From positions 186,001 to 250,000 of the forward strand of contig CAUYUJ010014592.1 in the NCBI GenBank assembly GCA_963575745.1: 64,000 bases of DNA, given 5' to 3'. This stretch comes from Prorocentrum cordatum (Eukaryota > Sar > Dinophyceae > Prorocentrales > Prorocentraceae). A program made the translations under genes and the position numbers. Under the pieces are notes generated by a model that was not told the origin of the DNA, did no database searches, and was given only the letters and a program-made list of their open reading frames with translations. This document shows, piece by piece, positions 38,487 to 48,840 of the stretch; within the stretch, counting starts at the first letter, position 1, and each line of letters begins with the position of its first letter.

Positions 38487-38690
38487 ATATGCCCCACGAA
38501 AGTGATCGTTTCCTGATTCGTTGTTTTGCCGATCGGCGCGGGCCCTCGTAGCATCCCCCCCATGGAGTAGATCTTGGCTACTTTTGGTGCCTGTTTCGAG
38601 CAGGTTGAGTCCCCCCCCCATCGGACACGTTGTTGCAAACAGTCGCATTAAGCAGAGGTCCTGAACCAGAGCCCCCCCTTCCCCCCCCCT
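38487..38690 (+). repeat. Dispersed repeat (pair with 44236-44465)
   Basis: Shared order: GTGATCGTTT, TTTGCCGATCGGCG, GGGCCCTCG, CCCATGGAGTAGATCTTGGC, GCCTGTTTCGAGCAGGT, CAGTCGCA.TAAGCAGAGGTC. The 44-kb copy has an extra GATTCCTTGCTTTGCCGAT unit. Confidence 0.85.
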
Positions 38691-38774
38691 TTTGCCCAAT
38701 GTTGAAACGCCGAATACAATGATCCCAGTGCGACCCTACCTAATTAGGAGTTGGAGCCCCTGGGAAAGCAGCAT

Positions 38775-39215
38775 AAGCGAAGGTAAGCTAAGCTAAGCTA
38801 ATCTAAGCAAATATAGCCAAGCTAAGCTAAGCTAAGCTAAGTTGATATAAGCTAAGCTACGCTAAGCTAGGCTAAGGTAAGCTAAGCTAAGCTAAGCTAG
38901 GCTAGGTTCAGCTACGCTGAGCCAAGATGGAATAAGCTAATATAAGCTAAGCTAAGGTAAGCTAAGCTAAGCTAAGATGAGATAAGCTGAGCTAAGCTAA
39001 GCTAGGCTAGGCTAGGCTAGGCTAAGCTAATCTAAGATGAGACAACCACAGCTAAGTTAAGATAAGCTGAGTTAAGCTAAGGTAAGCTAAGGTAAGGTAA
39101 GCTAAGCTAAGCTAGGCTAGACTAAGCTAAGCTAAGATGCAATAAGCTAAGCTAAGCTAAGCTAGGCTAGGCTATGCTAAGCTAAGATAATATAAGCTAA
39201 GCTAAGCTAAGCTAA
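38775..39215. repeat. GCTAA pentanucleotide satellite
   Basis: About 440 bases of (GCTAA)n with GCTAG, GGTAA, ATGAG and ATATAA variants. No open coding signal. Confidence 0.95.
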
Positions 39216-39647
39216 GCAGGGACGCAACTGGGGGAACCGCGGGGCGGATGCCGGGGGAACCGCGGGGCGGATCCTGGGGGAACCGCCCGGGGCGAGCCCC
39301 ATTGCCCGGCCCTTTAAGAGAACACAGTAAGAACCCTTCTAGGCAGAGCCTGGGTAGGGAAAAAGCGCTCACAAACTCGAAGAGAACAGCTTGCATCCCC
39401 ATTCAGGGGGATAAATCGGCCAGTGGGGCCCAGGCCACGCCCATGGGGATAGGGATCGGTTAAACGATGCTTATGCAGTTCCGACTTCTGAAAAATTGCG
39501 CCGGGCAGGGGTGAAGCAGGACGTGGGGCCGGTGGAGGGTCCTTTGGGCGGTCGCCCCGCTGCAACGCACGGTGCGCGGCAAAGCCACGCATGAACACGA
39601 CCTGACGCAGCAGGAAAGGATCCCCGCCTTTGTTGCTGCTTGACCCT

Positions 39648-39786
39648 AGGCCTCCTAGATGGGGTCGGAGTAGATGGGGTCGGGAGCGATGTTGAGCCCC
39701 ATTTGCTGCACGTCGATGTCGCCGATGCATCGGCGACGCGGCGCGATCTTCTGACCCTGTCTACTCCGACCCCATCTAGTAGGCCT
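39648..39786. mobile_element. Family 2 TIR element, copy e
   Basis: Ends AGGCCTCCTAGATGGGGTCG and CCGACCCCATCTAGTAGGCCT. Near the ends a doubled GGAGTAGATGGGGTCGG. Interior short, with GATGTCGCCGATGCATCGGC. 139 bp, the most compact and symmetrical copy. Confidence 0.92.
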
Positions 39787-39918
39787 CTGGTTGCTGCGTG
39801 ACGCGGCGCCACAAGAGCAGCCCGGGCGCCGTTTCTGGGCTCCACCAGGCCAGCAGCAGCCAGGCACGGTCCCGAGGGGCCACGCGGGCTTTCGCGGCTG
39901 GCGCCCCAGGGTTTTTCA

Positions 39919-40066
39919 GGAGGAGAAAAACGCAGACACAATTATTCGTCGATTCCCAAGAAAATACAGGAGCATATGGGAAGGTGGGGGGGAGACAGAA
40001 ACCCAGAAACTATGGGGAATATTTTTATTTGTGTGTATTTGCTTGTGTGTCCCAGGGCCCCTTCAG
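39919..40066 (+). repeat. Family 3 element, copy b
   Basis: Preceded by GTTTTTCAG. GAGGAGAAAAACGCAGACAC at the start, ATTTGTGTGTATTTG and CCCAGGGCCCCTTCAG at the end. Confidence 0.85.
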
Positions 40067-40209
40067 TTTTTGCTGCTCCGGGGGAGAAGCCCAGACCCCG
40101 AGCGCCCTGTTCCTGTCACACCGTTGGCTCCTGCCCAGCCCAGGTCATGGGATTCGGTGGCAGCTCACAGGGGGCCCGGTGTGCCCTCGCAGCTCTGTCT
40201 TCAGAGTGC

Positions 40210-40640
40210 ACCAGCGTCGACCTAGCGTCCGGTGATCGATGAGGCAGTGCCCATCCAGCGTCGATTAGCGTCGATGAGCGCCGATTCAGCGTCGATCTAG
40301 CGTCGACTGGCGTCGAAGCAGCGTCAATTTGCGTCGAAGCGCGTCGATTCGTAAGAGCCAGCCAGATGGTATGGGTGGCTCCCACGAGTTGCTGCAGAAA
40401 TTGGATAACGTATTTTTGTCCGTCGCGATCGGTAGCGACCGATCGGCGCCAATCGCGACCGAATCTAACATCGGTCGCGGCCGATCTGGAAGCACATCAG
40501 TTGCGACTGGTGTTAGACGTGAAACAGAAGTAATGGTGACCGATCTCGTCGGCTGCGACTGGAAACTGCCAGTGTCCAATGGTATCAGGGCGGGACCGGG
40601 GACCGGCTTTTCATCCCGAGCCATCTTTCGACGGTCCGCG
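40210..40640. repeat. GCGTCGA minisatellite and GGTCGCGA block
   Basis: 40210-40350: tandem (C)AGCGTCGA(T/C) units of about 10-20 bp. 40420-40640: GCGATCGGTAGCGACCGATC, ATCGCGACCGA and similar, ending CTTTTCATCCCGAGCC. The block at 53994-54250 has the same order (GGTAGCGACCGATTTTG ... CTTTTCGTCCCGAG). Confidence 0.75.
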
Positions 40641-41400
40641 GGGGACCAGCTGATCAGGGGCAACGTCAGGGGGAGGATAGGCGCAGGGGGGGGGACGCGA
40701 TCGCGAACGTGGATCAAGGGGGCGTGGTTCAGCGACGGGTCCCGTTTCCATGAGGAATCGCGGATCTCCGCCGCCGATCGAGGCGGCACGGGCCGCCTTT
40801 TGCGGAGGGCACCTCTCCCGATCCATGGAGTTTCGGCGACCGCGCGCCCAATCCATGGATCGCCGATCCATGTCTGCGCGCCCCCGGCGGGGGGACGCAT
40901 CGACCCCGCAGCGCCCATGGATCGCCGATCGGGGCCCGATCGCGCACTCCGCCCCGGACCGTGCGGGATCGCTGTCGGATGCCTATGTCGCCGAGCTAGC
41001 AGCAATGCATCGCCGATTTGTCACGTCGGTGCTGACCCCCTCTGGGCCGGCCCCCCATTGACGCTGTCCCTTCGGTATCAAGGCCTCCAGGGACCCCAAA
41101 ATAGTTTGCCCCAGAAGCCCGGCAAGGGCCTTCGGGTGCCGAACATGCCAGGAGGCTTCTTCTTTTCTTCCGCGAGCGAGGAGGTTGGGAAAGTGCTCGA
41201 GAAGAGAAGGAGGAGGAGGAGGAGGACGACGACGAGGATCCAGGTGCTGAAAATGCCAGGAGACTTCCGCCGTGTTTTTTCACAACGCGAGGGGCTCTGG
41301 GAAGTGCTCGACAGAAAAGAGGGGGATGAGAAGGATGATGAGGAGGAGGAGGAGGAAGAGGAGTATTTAGTACTCCGCGGGCCGTGAGCGCCTCCCCTCC
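40641..41400 (+). other. Weak open frame with duplicated MPG.F segment
   Basis: A long frame on the plus strand is open through 41387. Only its end is suggestive: VPNMPGGFFFSSASEEVGKV LEKR (about 41128-41205) is followed by a similar VLKMPGDFRRVFSQREGLWE VLDRK, then an acidic tail from a GGA/GAT tract. The DNA of the two segments is also similar, so this may simply be a tandem duplication. A right half of a family 2 element lies at about 41002-41050. Confidence 0.3.
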
Positions 41401-41715
41401 GAAGCCGAAGCCAGGCTGAGACACGCGCGGGCGAGGAAAGGAAGGGGGGGAGGACCGGCAGCCGCTCAGCCGCGGTTGCCACCTGGGGTCTCGAGAGGAG
41501 CCACCCCCAGGAACATAAAAGCGCCTCGACGATGCGCCTGACTGGGGTCTCAAGAGGAGCCACCCCCAGCAATACATGCACGCCGAAGCCGCCCACGAAG
41601 AGGGAGGCCTTACACCATGAAGACCACAGCAGCCTCCACGAGACCAAAACGATCTGGATAGATAGCAGCTTGATGAAGATTGGAAGCTGGTGGTACTGGG
41701 AGTCTTGCTAGCTAT

Positions 41716-42567
41716 CGTGACACGGCCCTTCGGGAGAATGCCACGCGCCAGCTTGCCCAGATTCTGATGTCCGTAATGTCCAAGATGTCCGCTACTTTCG
41801 TCCGCAAGATTCCAAGAATTGCTTGCCAACATACCCGCAATTCAGGCACGCGTGAATCTGCAAACCACTGAAGTAACCCAACAGATGAGATGCGTGAATC
41901 GGTACTCCTTGCACCATCACTCCAACGTCTCCAACTCGCTGAATACTGCCCTTGACCACACCGCCCAAACAGGGCGTTCTCAAGAACTTCTCCAACTTCC
42001 GTCCACTAGCACTGCAGCCACACACAGAACAATGGACGGCCGTTCCCATACCAGTGTATACCTGGTGCTCCGACATCTTGACCTGGCGCCGAAAACGAAC
42101 TGCCATAGAGCGTGTTGGGCGCAGCCTCTTCGGCTCCGCCTCCGCCGCTGCCAAGAAGGCCTTGGCCAGGTGCTTCCGTACTGCTCTGCCGATCGCCTCA
42201 GCATGCTCCACTGCCGCAACCACCGCATTTGGAACATCACACTTCTCAGCCCAAAAGCCTGCCGCTTCATCAGCCAGAGCATTGGCCAGGTAGTGCTCCA
42301 CCGCGGTGCCAGCGTTCGCCGCCTCCTCCACTGACATGTGGCTCTCGATATTGACCACATTGAGCAGTGACGGGTGTGACATCAGAGCTTGCTTCAGCTT
42401 AAGCCAGAGGTCCAAGTTGGTCGTCGGTACCGGCCTGCGTTGAGCTTGGCCAGGCCCTTCACGACGTATCCCGAGTCTGTGACAAAGGTGATGGGCACGC
42501 CAAGCCCCAATAGATCCTCCACCGCCCTGAGCAGAGCCGTGTTCTCACCCCTGTTGATGGCTTGCTG
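41716..42567 (-). pseudogene. RNase H and zinc-finger C-terminus of a retroelement polyprotein (decayed)
   Basis: Minus strand. 42567-42420 encodes QQAINRGENTALLRAVEDLL, GLGVPITFVTDSGYVVKGLA: RNase H with the catalytic Glu (RGENTAL) and Asp (VTDS). A one-base frameshift near 42424 leads into NLDLWLKLKQALMSHP, VVNIESHMSVEEAANAGTAV, HYLANALADEAAG, i.e. the conserved SH loop and last Asp. After that come a helical region and two cysteine pairs, CSVCGCSASGR and CLNCGYVGKQ. Another frameshift near 41815 leads to HQNLGKLARGILPKGR, seen at the end of related dinoflagellate retroelement proteins. The first catalytic Asp region is cut off by a GGA tract at 42568-42612. No reverse transcriptase part was found. 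Confidence 0.75.
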
Positions 42568-43235
42568 GGGAGGAGGAGGAGGAGGAGGAGGAGGAGGAGG
42601 AGGAGGAGGAGAGGGAGAAAGGAGGAGGAGGACGACGAGGAAGGCAACGGATGTCAGTTGGGACACGGGCGGGTCTCCACCACCCGTGGGGGCCCGTGTT
42701 TGGTGAATTGAGGCTCTGGCCTCGGGATTGCCAGGGGGAGTGATGGCAGTCCGGGCTTGGAGGTGCTCAGTGTGGAGCACGGGTTGACGTTTCACCTCCG
42801 GGTGGCCCTCTTTCTCTGGCTATCGCCACGTGTCATTTGGCCTTGCGGGGTGTGAACCCACCATAGCGAGGCGAACATGCTGACTCAGTGGTCCGACACA
42901 CGTCTCTCCTGTCTTGTGGAGAGGGCGGGCGGCACTTCGTCCGTGGTGCGCGGCGTGGGCTGCAGCCCGCGGCCTGCGTCGATGGTCACGGAGACGGTTC
43001 CCCTCCGCCTCGCTGACAGGTCTGCACGATGTTTCTTTGCGCAGACTCGTGCCGCACCCCCGCGTCGGACTCCTTCTAGCCAGAGGAGGAAGGGGAGGAG
43101 GAGGAGGAGGAGGAGGAGGAGGAGGAGGAGGAGGAGGAGGAGGAGGAGGAGGGGGAGGAGGAGGGGGAGGCGGATGGGGAGGAGGAGGGGGAGCGGGAGG
43201 AGGAGGGGGAGTGGGAGGGGGAGGGGGAGAAGGCT
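42568..43235. repeat. GGA tracts and unassigned sequence
   Basis: Two polypurine tracts (42568-42640 and 43083-43235). The ~440 bases between (42640-43080) might hold further decayed retroelement sequence on the minus strand, but no motif is recognisable. Confidence 0.6.
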
Positions 43236-43244
43236 GCATGTGGT

Positions 43245-43800
43245 GGAGGACCAGTGCACACCCAAGACACATCAACGATATTGCAATACGCCTTTCCTCC
43301 AAGTTCCGTCTGCACATGTCCCTACAAGAATTGGTCATCATTGCGGGAAGTGCCCTATTGGAAGACAACCGTCTGGGAATCCCCCATCGCGCCAATACAC
43401 AGTTCCTTGGACTGCAGTGCTGCGACTCAACGTGACAGCTGCGTCCTAACAATCCGAAATCATGCCAGAAACGAATCCTGCAAAGCACATCCTCGGACGT
43501 CAACGCCGCGAATCAACGTGAATGTTGCGTCCTGACAATCCTAAAGCGTGCCGGACCACCATTCCTGAGATTTCAACCATGCGAATGCTTAAACATGTCA
43601 TACATGTTGGAAACTTTGAGGACGGAAGCTCGCGGCGAGTCACGTTCTGAAAACGAGCCGACCTCCTTCTTTGAAATTGTTGCAGACTTTAGGGCGAATG
43701 TGCGCGGCGCCGCTAAGGCGAGACCCATGTTTTCAAAACGGCCCGCCCTCCATCCTTGAAGCCGTTGCTAATTTCAAGCTTCAGTGTCGTAAACGGTGTG
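43245..43800 (+). repeat. Dispersed ~0.5-kb repeat (pair with 48358-48840)
   Basis: Shared order: CCAAGACRCATCAACGATAT, TTGCAATA/TTACAATA, GAAGTGCCC../GAAGCGCCCCATTG, GAAAGACAACCG / GAAGACAACCG, AATGTTGCGTCCTGACAATC, GTGCC(G/A)GACCACC, GAATGTGCGCGGCGC(C)GCTA. Includes a partial internal tandem of the GCGTCCTAACAATCC unit. Confidence 0.8.
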
Positions 43801-43959
43801 GGCGTTTCAGGCGAAACGCCCAGTCCGCGCTACCGACACGTCTGGGGCGCGCGACAGTGAGGAGTCCTTTGCACGGAAAAAGGGATGGAAAGGGGGAGGA
43901 GGATGAGGAAGACGAGGAGGACGACGTCGACGAGGTGTAGGACGAGGGCTGGAGAAGGA

Positions 43960-44225
43960 CGAGGAGGAAGAGGAGGAGGAGGAAAACGACGAGGAGGAGG
44001 AGGAGAAGGAAGACGACGAGGTGGAGGAGGAGGAGGAGGAGGAGGAGGAAGACGACGAGGTGGAGGAGGACGAGAGGGAGGAGGAGGAGCAGCAGGCGGA
44101 GGACGAGGAGGAGGAGGTGGAGGAGGACGAGGAGGAGGAGGAGGAGAGGAGGACGAGGAGGAGGAGGAGAAGGAGGAGGAGGAGGAGGAGGAGGAGGTAG
44201 AGGAGGAGGAGGAGGAGAAGGGGGC
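43960..44225. repeat. (GGA)n tract with GACGAC interruptions
   Basis: Plus-strand polypurine, about 265 bases; frames are shadows. Confidence 0.9.
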
Positions 44226-44235
44226 GGGGTCGAAG

Positions 44236-44465
44236 TTGTGATCGTTTTTGTGATTCCTTGCTTTGCCGATCTTGTGATTCCTTGCTTTGCCGATCGGCGT
44301 GTATGGGCCCTCGCCCCCCCCCCACCCCCCCTCTCCCCCTCCCATGGAGTAGATCTTGGCTGTTTTTTGGGCGCCTGTTTCGAGCAGGTGGAGTCTCCTG
44401 TCAGAGGACGCAATGTCGCAGACAGTCGCACTAAGCAGAGGTCCAGAGCCAGACCCTCCCCTCCC
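44236..44465 (+). repeat. Dispersed repeat (pair with 38487-38690)
   Basis: See the 38487 entry for the shared words. The two copies lie in the same orientation, 5.7 kb apart. No gene supported from 44466 to 45249. Confidence 0.85.
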
Positions 44466-45249
44466 CCCTCTTCGCTTAATTTCGAAACGCCGAATAAGAA
44501 AAACGCTCACCTTCGAGGTTCGAGGTTTGAGATGTTTTTTTTTCGCTTTCGGCTTCTAGAAGCCGTGCTCGGGCCCCGGGCCCCCCGTAACTGGATGCGT
44601 GGCGTAAAACCGCGTCGGATGGACCGCAGGAGGGGTCCGGGGACCGATGTTGACCGATATTCGGCGGCGCGCCAAGGGGGAAGTAAGAGGAGAAGATCTG
44701 GCAAGAAGGCGGCGGGACTTCTCAGAAGCACTCGCGCCTTGTGAGGAGTTCCCGTGTCTTCGGGGGAGGCTCAGAAGATTTCTCAGAACGCAAGGGAACT
44801 TCCGAGCTTGCTGAGAAGGTCCGCCCCTGCTCACTTCTCCCCGAGGCTCGCCGCCGACAGTGGAGACAACGGCGGTCCTCCTTCGCGTTTCTTCGCACGC
44901 GATGTTTCTTCCCCAACCCACGATTTTTCGACGAAAGATGACGCCGCTCAGAAAAAGAGGGAAACCCTGGGATACACCCCAAGGGGACTATTCGGGCGCA
45001 CCATTATCGAAGATGGACGCCCCTCCATCGTCTATCCCAGGGTTAGGCCTCAAATGTTTGGAACCCCCACGACGCCTGGGATAGTGGTCGACACCTCCCC
45101 CTGTTTCTCCTGTCCTCTGAACGGGGCTGCGTGGGGCTTCTCCTCGCCACGGCTGGATCCGCGTCGAGAAACGGGTCGGGACGGTTCCTGGGAGAGATCC
45201 GGGGACCGCTCTTTCCGGCGATTTTCTTCTGGTTGGCCCAAAAGGGGGT

Positions 45250-45463
45250 CCAGCGACAAGGGGGTGGTGCAATAGATCTGGTGCCATAGATTTGTGGGGT
45301 TGCATTAGATTTGGGGTGTGCGACGCGTTCCAGTGCGCAAATGGATTGCTGGCCTTTCGCGTGCAATCCATTCGCTGCAGCACAACGCATCACAATTTTC
45401 CAGCGCAACACATTTGCACTGCAAGGGTCTCAAATCTATTGCACCCCCTTGTTTCAGCTGGAC
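45250..45463. mobile_element. TIR element with CAAGGGGGTG ends
   Basis: Left GTCCAGCGACAAGGGGGTGG TGCAATAGATCTG; right CAAATCTATTGCACCCCCTT GTTTCAGCTGGAC. An inner inverted pair AATGGATTGC / GCAATCCATT lies near its centre. Non-coding, one copy in the window, directly adjoining a family 4 element. Confidence 0.85.
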
Positions 45464-45466
45464 TCA

Positions 45467-45672
45467 TGATGCTCCAACCTACTCTAGCCTTGATCACCAG
45501 ACAGAATCTCGAGCGCCCAAACAAGTACCGAAACTCAGCGGTTTTCACGTGTCGGGCCCTGGGAGACATTCGCCCGAAATTGTTTCGACACTGTTTCGAC
45601 ACTCTTCTGACCCTTTTCCGGGTGCTCGAAATTCGTTATGGGATGTGGTCCTTAAGTAGGATGTGGAACAAC
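45467..45672 (+). repeat. Family 4 element, copy b
   Basis: TGATGCTCCAACCTACTCTA start; ends GTGGAACAACAT. Very close to copy c, with a few short indels. Confidence 0.9.
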
Positions 45673-45836
45673 ATAAAGCTGGACCTCTTTTTGGTTCAAC
45701 CGACAAGGCCAGGGGAGAAGGCCCCCCCTCCTTCGCGCAGGAGCCCGCACCCCTCGCGCCCCCCCCCCCATGGGGGCGCCGCCAGGAGATCTCGGCCATC
45801 GGGGGGAGCAGCAGCAGAGGGGGCGGGGGGGCCCAC

Positions 45837-46085
45837 GGAGAAGGAGGAGGAGGAGGAGGGGGAGGAGGAGGAGGAGGGAGGAGGAGGAGGAGAGGAGAGG
45901 AGGAGGAGGAGGAGGAGGAGGACGGGGAGGGGGGAGGAGGAGGAGGAGGAGGAGGAGGAGGAGGAGGAGAGGAGGAGGAGGAGGAGGTGGAGGAGGACGA
46001 GGAGGAGGAGGAGGCGGGGGAGGAGGAGAAGAGGAGGGGGAGGAGGAGAGGAGGAGGGAGGAGGGAGGGAGGGAGGGAGGGCAGG
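45837..46085. repeat. (GGA)n tract between two family 4 copies
   Basis: Plus-strand polypurine with GACG and GGGA interruptions, then GGGAGGGA units. Confidence 0.9.
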
Positions 46086-46240
46086 GGAGGAGAAAGCCGA
46101 ACAGAGCCGCACAGGCTGGACCCCCTTCTGGGTCACAGGATCGCCTCGGGGCGCGCAGGGACCGCCTTGGCCTCGGCAGGCCCCCAGCCAGTCCTGGCTG
46201 GCCTCAGATCTGGTGGTGCCCCCCCTTCGCCCTGGGGATA

Positions 46241-46437
46241 TGATGCTCCAACCTACTCTAGCCTTGATCACCAGAAAGAATCTCGAGCGCCAAAAAAGTA
46301 CCGAAACTCCAGGGTATTCACGTGCCGGGCCCTGGGAGACACTCGCCCGACACTCTTTCGACACTCTTTTGACACTTTTCCGGGTGCTCGAAATTATTTC
46401 TGGGATGTGGTCCTTAAGTGGGATGGGAACACAACAA
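46241..46437 (+). repeat. Family 4 element, copy c
   Basis: TGATGCTCCAACCTACTCTA start; ends GGGATGGGAACACAAC. Shares CTCGAGCGCC, AAGTACCGAAACTC and CTTTTCCGGGTGCTCGAAAT with copy b. Confidence 0.9.
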
Positions 46438-46449
46438 CCCTAGGGTAAA

Positions 46450-46604
46450 GTCGGGCATGTCCCTCTACAAGGGGGACATTCAGAAGTAGTCAAAAAATTG
46501 GCCGGAGACGATGTGTCGAGCGTGCGTTGTAATGTTTTAAAGCGTTTGTTTGGCTGTTCTTCTTTTTCCTTCAAATTCTGCCTGTATGGGGGGACATGCC
46601 CGAC
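46450..46604. mobile_element. Family 5 TIR element, copy d
   Basis: Ends GTCGGGCATGTCCCTCTACA and CCTGTATGGGGGGACATGCC CGAC, i.e. good inverted repeats. Interior GGCCGGAGACGATGTGTCGA. Confidence 0.9.
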
Positions 46605-46694
46605 CTCACCCCCGGGGGGCGAGGGGGTCTCAAAACAGGCCCCCTCGCCCCCCGGGTTGTCCCAGCTGGCCTCAGCAGACCCCCCGATCACTAA

Positions 46695-46850
46695 GGCAGG
46701 CCTGTCCCTCTACAAAAGGAGTCTTCCAACATGGTCAAATAATAGACCCTGGGAACGATGTTTAAAATTATTTGTGACCATATTTGGGCAGTCGTTGACT
46801 ATTTTTAATTCTTTCTGCCAAATCCCCGCCTGTAGGAGAACATGCCCGAC
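46695..46850. mobile_element. Family 5 TIR element, copy e
   Basis: Ends GGCAGGCCTGTCCCTCTACA and CCTGTAGGAGAACATGCCCG AC. Interior GGGAACGATGTTTAAAATTA. Same orientation as copy d, 90 bases away. Confidence 0.85.
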
Positions 46851-46986
46851 CGAACCCGAGCAGTTCGGGGCGGTCTCCTCACCCTGGCGCTGTTCTCCAG
46901 CGGTGCCCCTGGCTTGGGCGTTCCGCGCGCTCCAGGGCGGAGGTGTCGAGACCGCCCCAGCCTATTCGGGGAGGCCGTTGCCGAGC

Positions 46987-47046
46987 CCCTTCCTCCTCCT
47001 CCTCCTCCTCCTCCTCCTCCTCCTCCTCCTCCTCCTCCTCCTCCTC
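46987..47046. repeat. (TCC)n tract
   Basis: Twenty CTC units without interruption. Confidence 0.95.
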
Positions 47047-47218
47047 AGGCCAGCTGGGACTTCTCGTGGAGGGCTGTTGAGGCGAGCTAGGGCTATCCGG
47101 CTGGGGGGGGGCTGCTCGTGCGCGACCCGAAGCCTGACCGTGTGGCGGCGGGGCCAGTGGCGACGTGCAGACGCGTCGCTGGGGAGGTCCAAGCACCACG
47201 GATGGTCTCTGAGTGTGA

Positions 47219-47356
47219 ATGGGGTCGGAGGATCGCGCCGCATCGCCGATGGATCAGCGATGCGTCTCGTTGCGGAGCTCGGTGTTCTCCATGCCGACGT
47301 CGCCGATGCACCGGCGATGCATCGGCGATCCAGCGCGATACTCTGACCCCTATCTA
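47219..47356. mobile_element. Family 2 TIR element, copy f
   Basis: ATGGGGTCGGAGGATCGCGC ... GCGCGATACTCTGACCCCTA. The outermost GGCCTCCCAG arms are missing. Interior GCATCGCCGATG and GCACCGGCGATGC. Confidence 0.8.
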
Positions 47357-47385
47357 GAAACGGCTCCCCGACCACGTTCGTCAGA

Positions 47386-47539
47386 AGGGGAAAAACACAA
47401 CAAGTTCGTCGACTCCAAGGACAGATATGGGAAAGATGGGAAGTGGAGGGGGCGACACACATCCAGAAGCTATTCAAACAGATTTGGGAATCCTGGGAGT
47501 TGTGTGTATATTGATTTGTGTCTCCCTGGGCTCCTTCAG
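47386..47539 (+). repeat. Family 3 element, copy c
   Basis: AGGGGAAAAACACAACAAGT, CGTCGACTCC, GATATGGGAAA, GGGGGCGACA, TGTGTGTATATTG, CCCTGGGCTCCTTCAG. The frame that follows (to 47901) has some coding flavour (VICRAVLPCVAPSSGAFLRE) but no confirmed splice sites. Confidence 0.8.
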
Positions 47540-48357
47540 TTTGACAGGCCTCTCGGAAAGGTACTCCGACCCCCGTGGCAGGCGTGTGTGCGGAGCAGGC
47601 CCGGGCGGTGATATGCCGAGCAGTCCTGCCTTGCGTGGCTCCCTCCTCGGGTGCGTTTTTGCGGGAGGGCGTCGCTCGCGTCGGGGTGCTTGATCATCGA
47701 GACCAGTGGGAAGGAGAGGTACAGTGGAGGCGCGCATCAAGAAAGCCGACTTTTTTCGTCAGGGTTCCTTGGGCTTCTTTGATCCGCGCGCTGCGTGGTG
47801 ACCTCCCGCGGCCGCTGAAGAAACTGCTGCGTTCAGGGTGCTCTGGGTCTCACCCCGCCCGCATCTCGCGCGCGGGTTTGCAAGGCTGGGTTTCTTGCTA
47901 GGGTTTCCTGCGACCGGGTCTGCACTGCACTCTTCCCACAGGAACCTTTGTATCCTTGCCTCCTATAGCCGTCCTTAAACTATGCCGATTACCACTCCCG
48001 CTCGGCACTCGTCGACATGGGCGTCCAAGGGGCTTGCATCCGTATCGCGCATCCTTACTATCAGTTCTGACTGTCTGGAGATGGTTTTGGTGTCCTCCCC
48101 GTACATTGGCGTAACTTTTTGGAGGTCAGCATGCTTTCCTTGAGTCGGTTCTTCCCCCCCCCCCCCCATGTCGGCGCCAGGGAAGGGGGGTCCAGCGCCG
48201 ACCCAAGAAATCAGCGCCGGCAGCTAACAGGTTAACTTTATGCCGCCGTTTGTTCCTCTAATACTGGAGCGGGATGAGGTCGAAGTGGGCATATGCATAG
48301 GCGTTGAGAGTTGACTTGCAATCAATAGCAGCATTTACTTGACCCTGACGGTACGGG
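47540..48357. other. Unassigned; truncated family 1-like end
   Basis: No supported gene. 48170-48262 (GTCGGCGCCAGGGAAGG...GCGCCGACCCAAGAAATC...TTTATGCCGCCGTTTGTTCCTC) resembles a shortened family 1 element without its left arm. Confidence 0.45.
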
Positions 48358-48840
48358 GTGGAAGAACACTTGGCCAGTGTAAACCCAAGACGCATCAACG
48401 ATATTACAATAAACCCTCCCTCCAATTTCCCTCTTCACGGGTCCCTACCAGAATGTATTATCATGGCTGGCTGGAAGCGCCCCATTGAAAGACAACCGCA
48501 CGAGAGTCCTTCAAACTTGCCAAATCACCATTCCTAGGATTCCAACGCCGCAAAGCGAAGTGACTGTTTCATACTGCAATTGTTTTACCGTGCCAGAACA
48601 CTTCACCTGGATCTGCAGCACTGTGAATACACACGAATGTTGCGCCCTCGCAATCCTGAATCGTGCCAGACCACCTTCTCTTTGAAACCGCTGCAAACGT
48701 TTCAGACGAATGCGCGTGGCGCTAGGCGAGAGCCACGTTGTGAAAAGGAATTGACCTCATCAATCCACGAATGGCGCGAGCTACACTTTGAAAGCAACCT
48801 GCGCTCCATCCTTGGAATTGTTGCAAACGTCAAAGCTGCT
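48358..48840 (+). repeat. Dispersed ~0.5-kb repeat (pair with 43245-43800)
   Basis: See the 43245 entry. Diverged by substitutions and indels; no coding capacity seen in either copy. Confidence 0.8.

Noticed and set aside
38775-39215. CRISPR-like array
   Set aside because: The GCTAA satellite is a contiguous pentanucleotide repeat with no spacers and a eukaryotic context.
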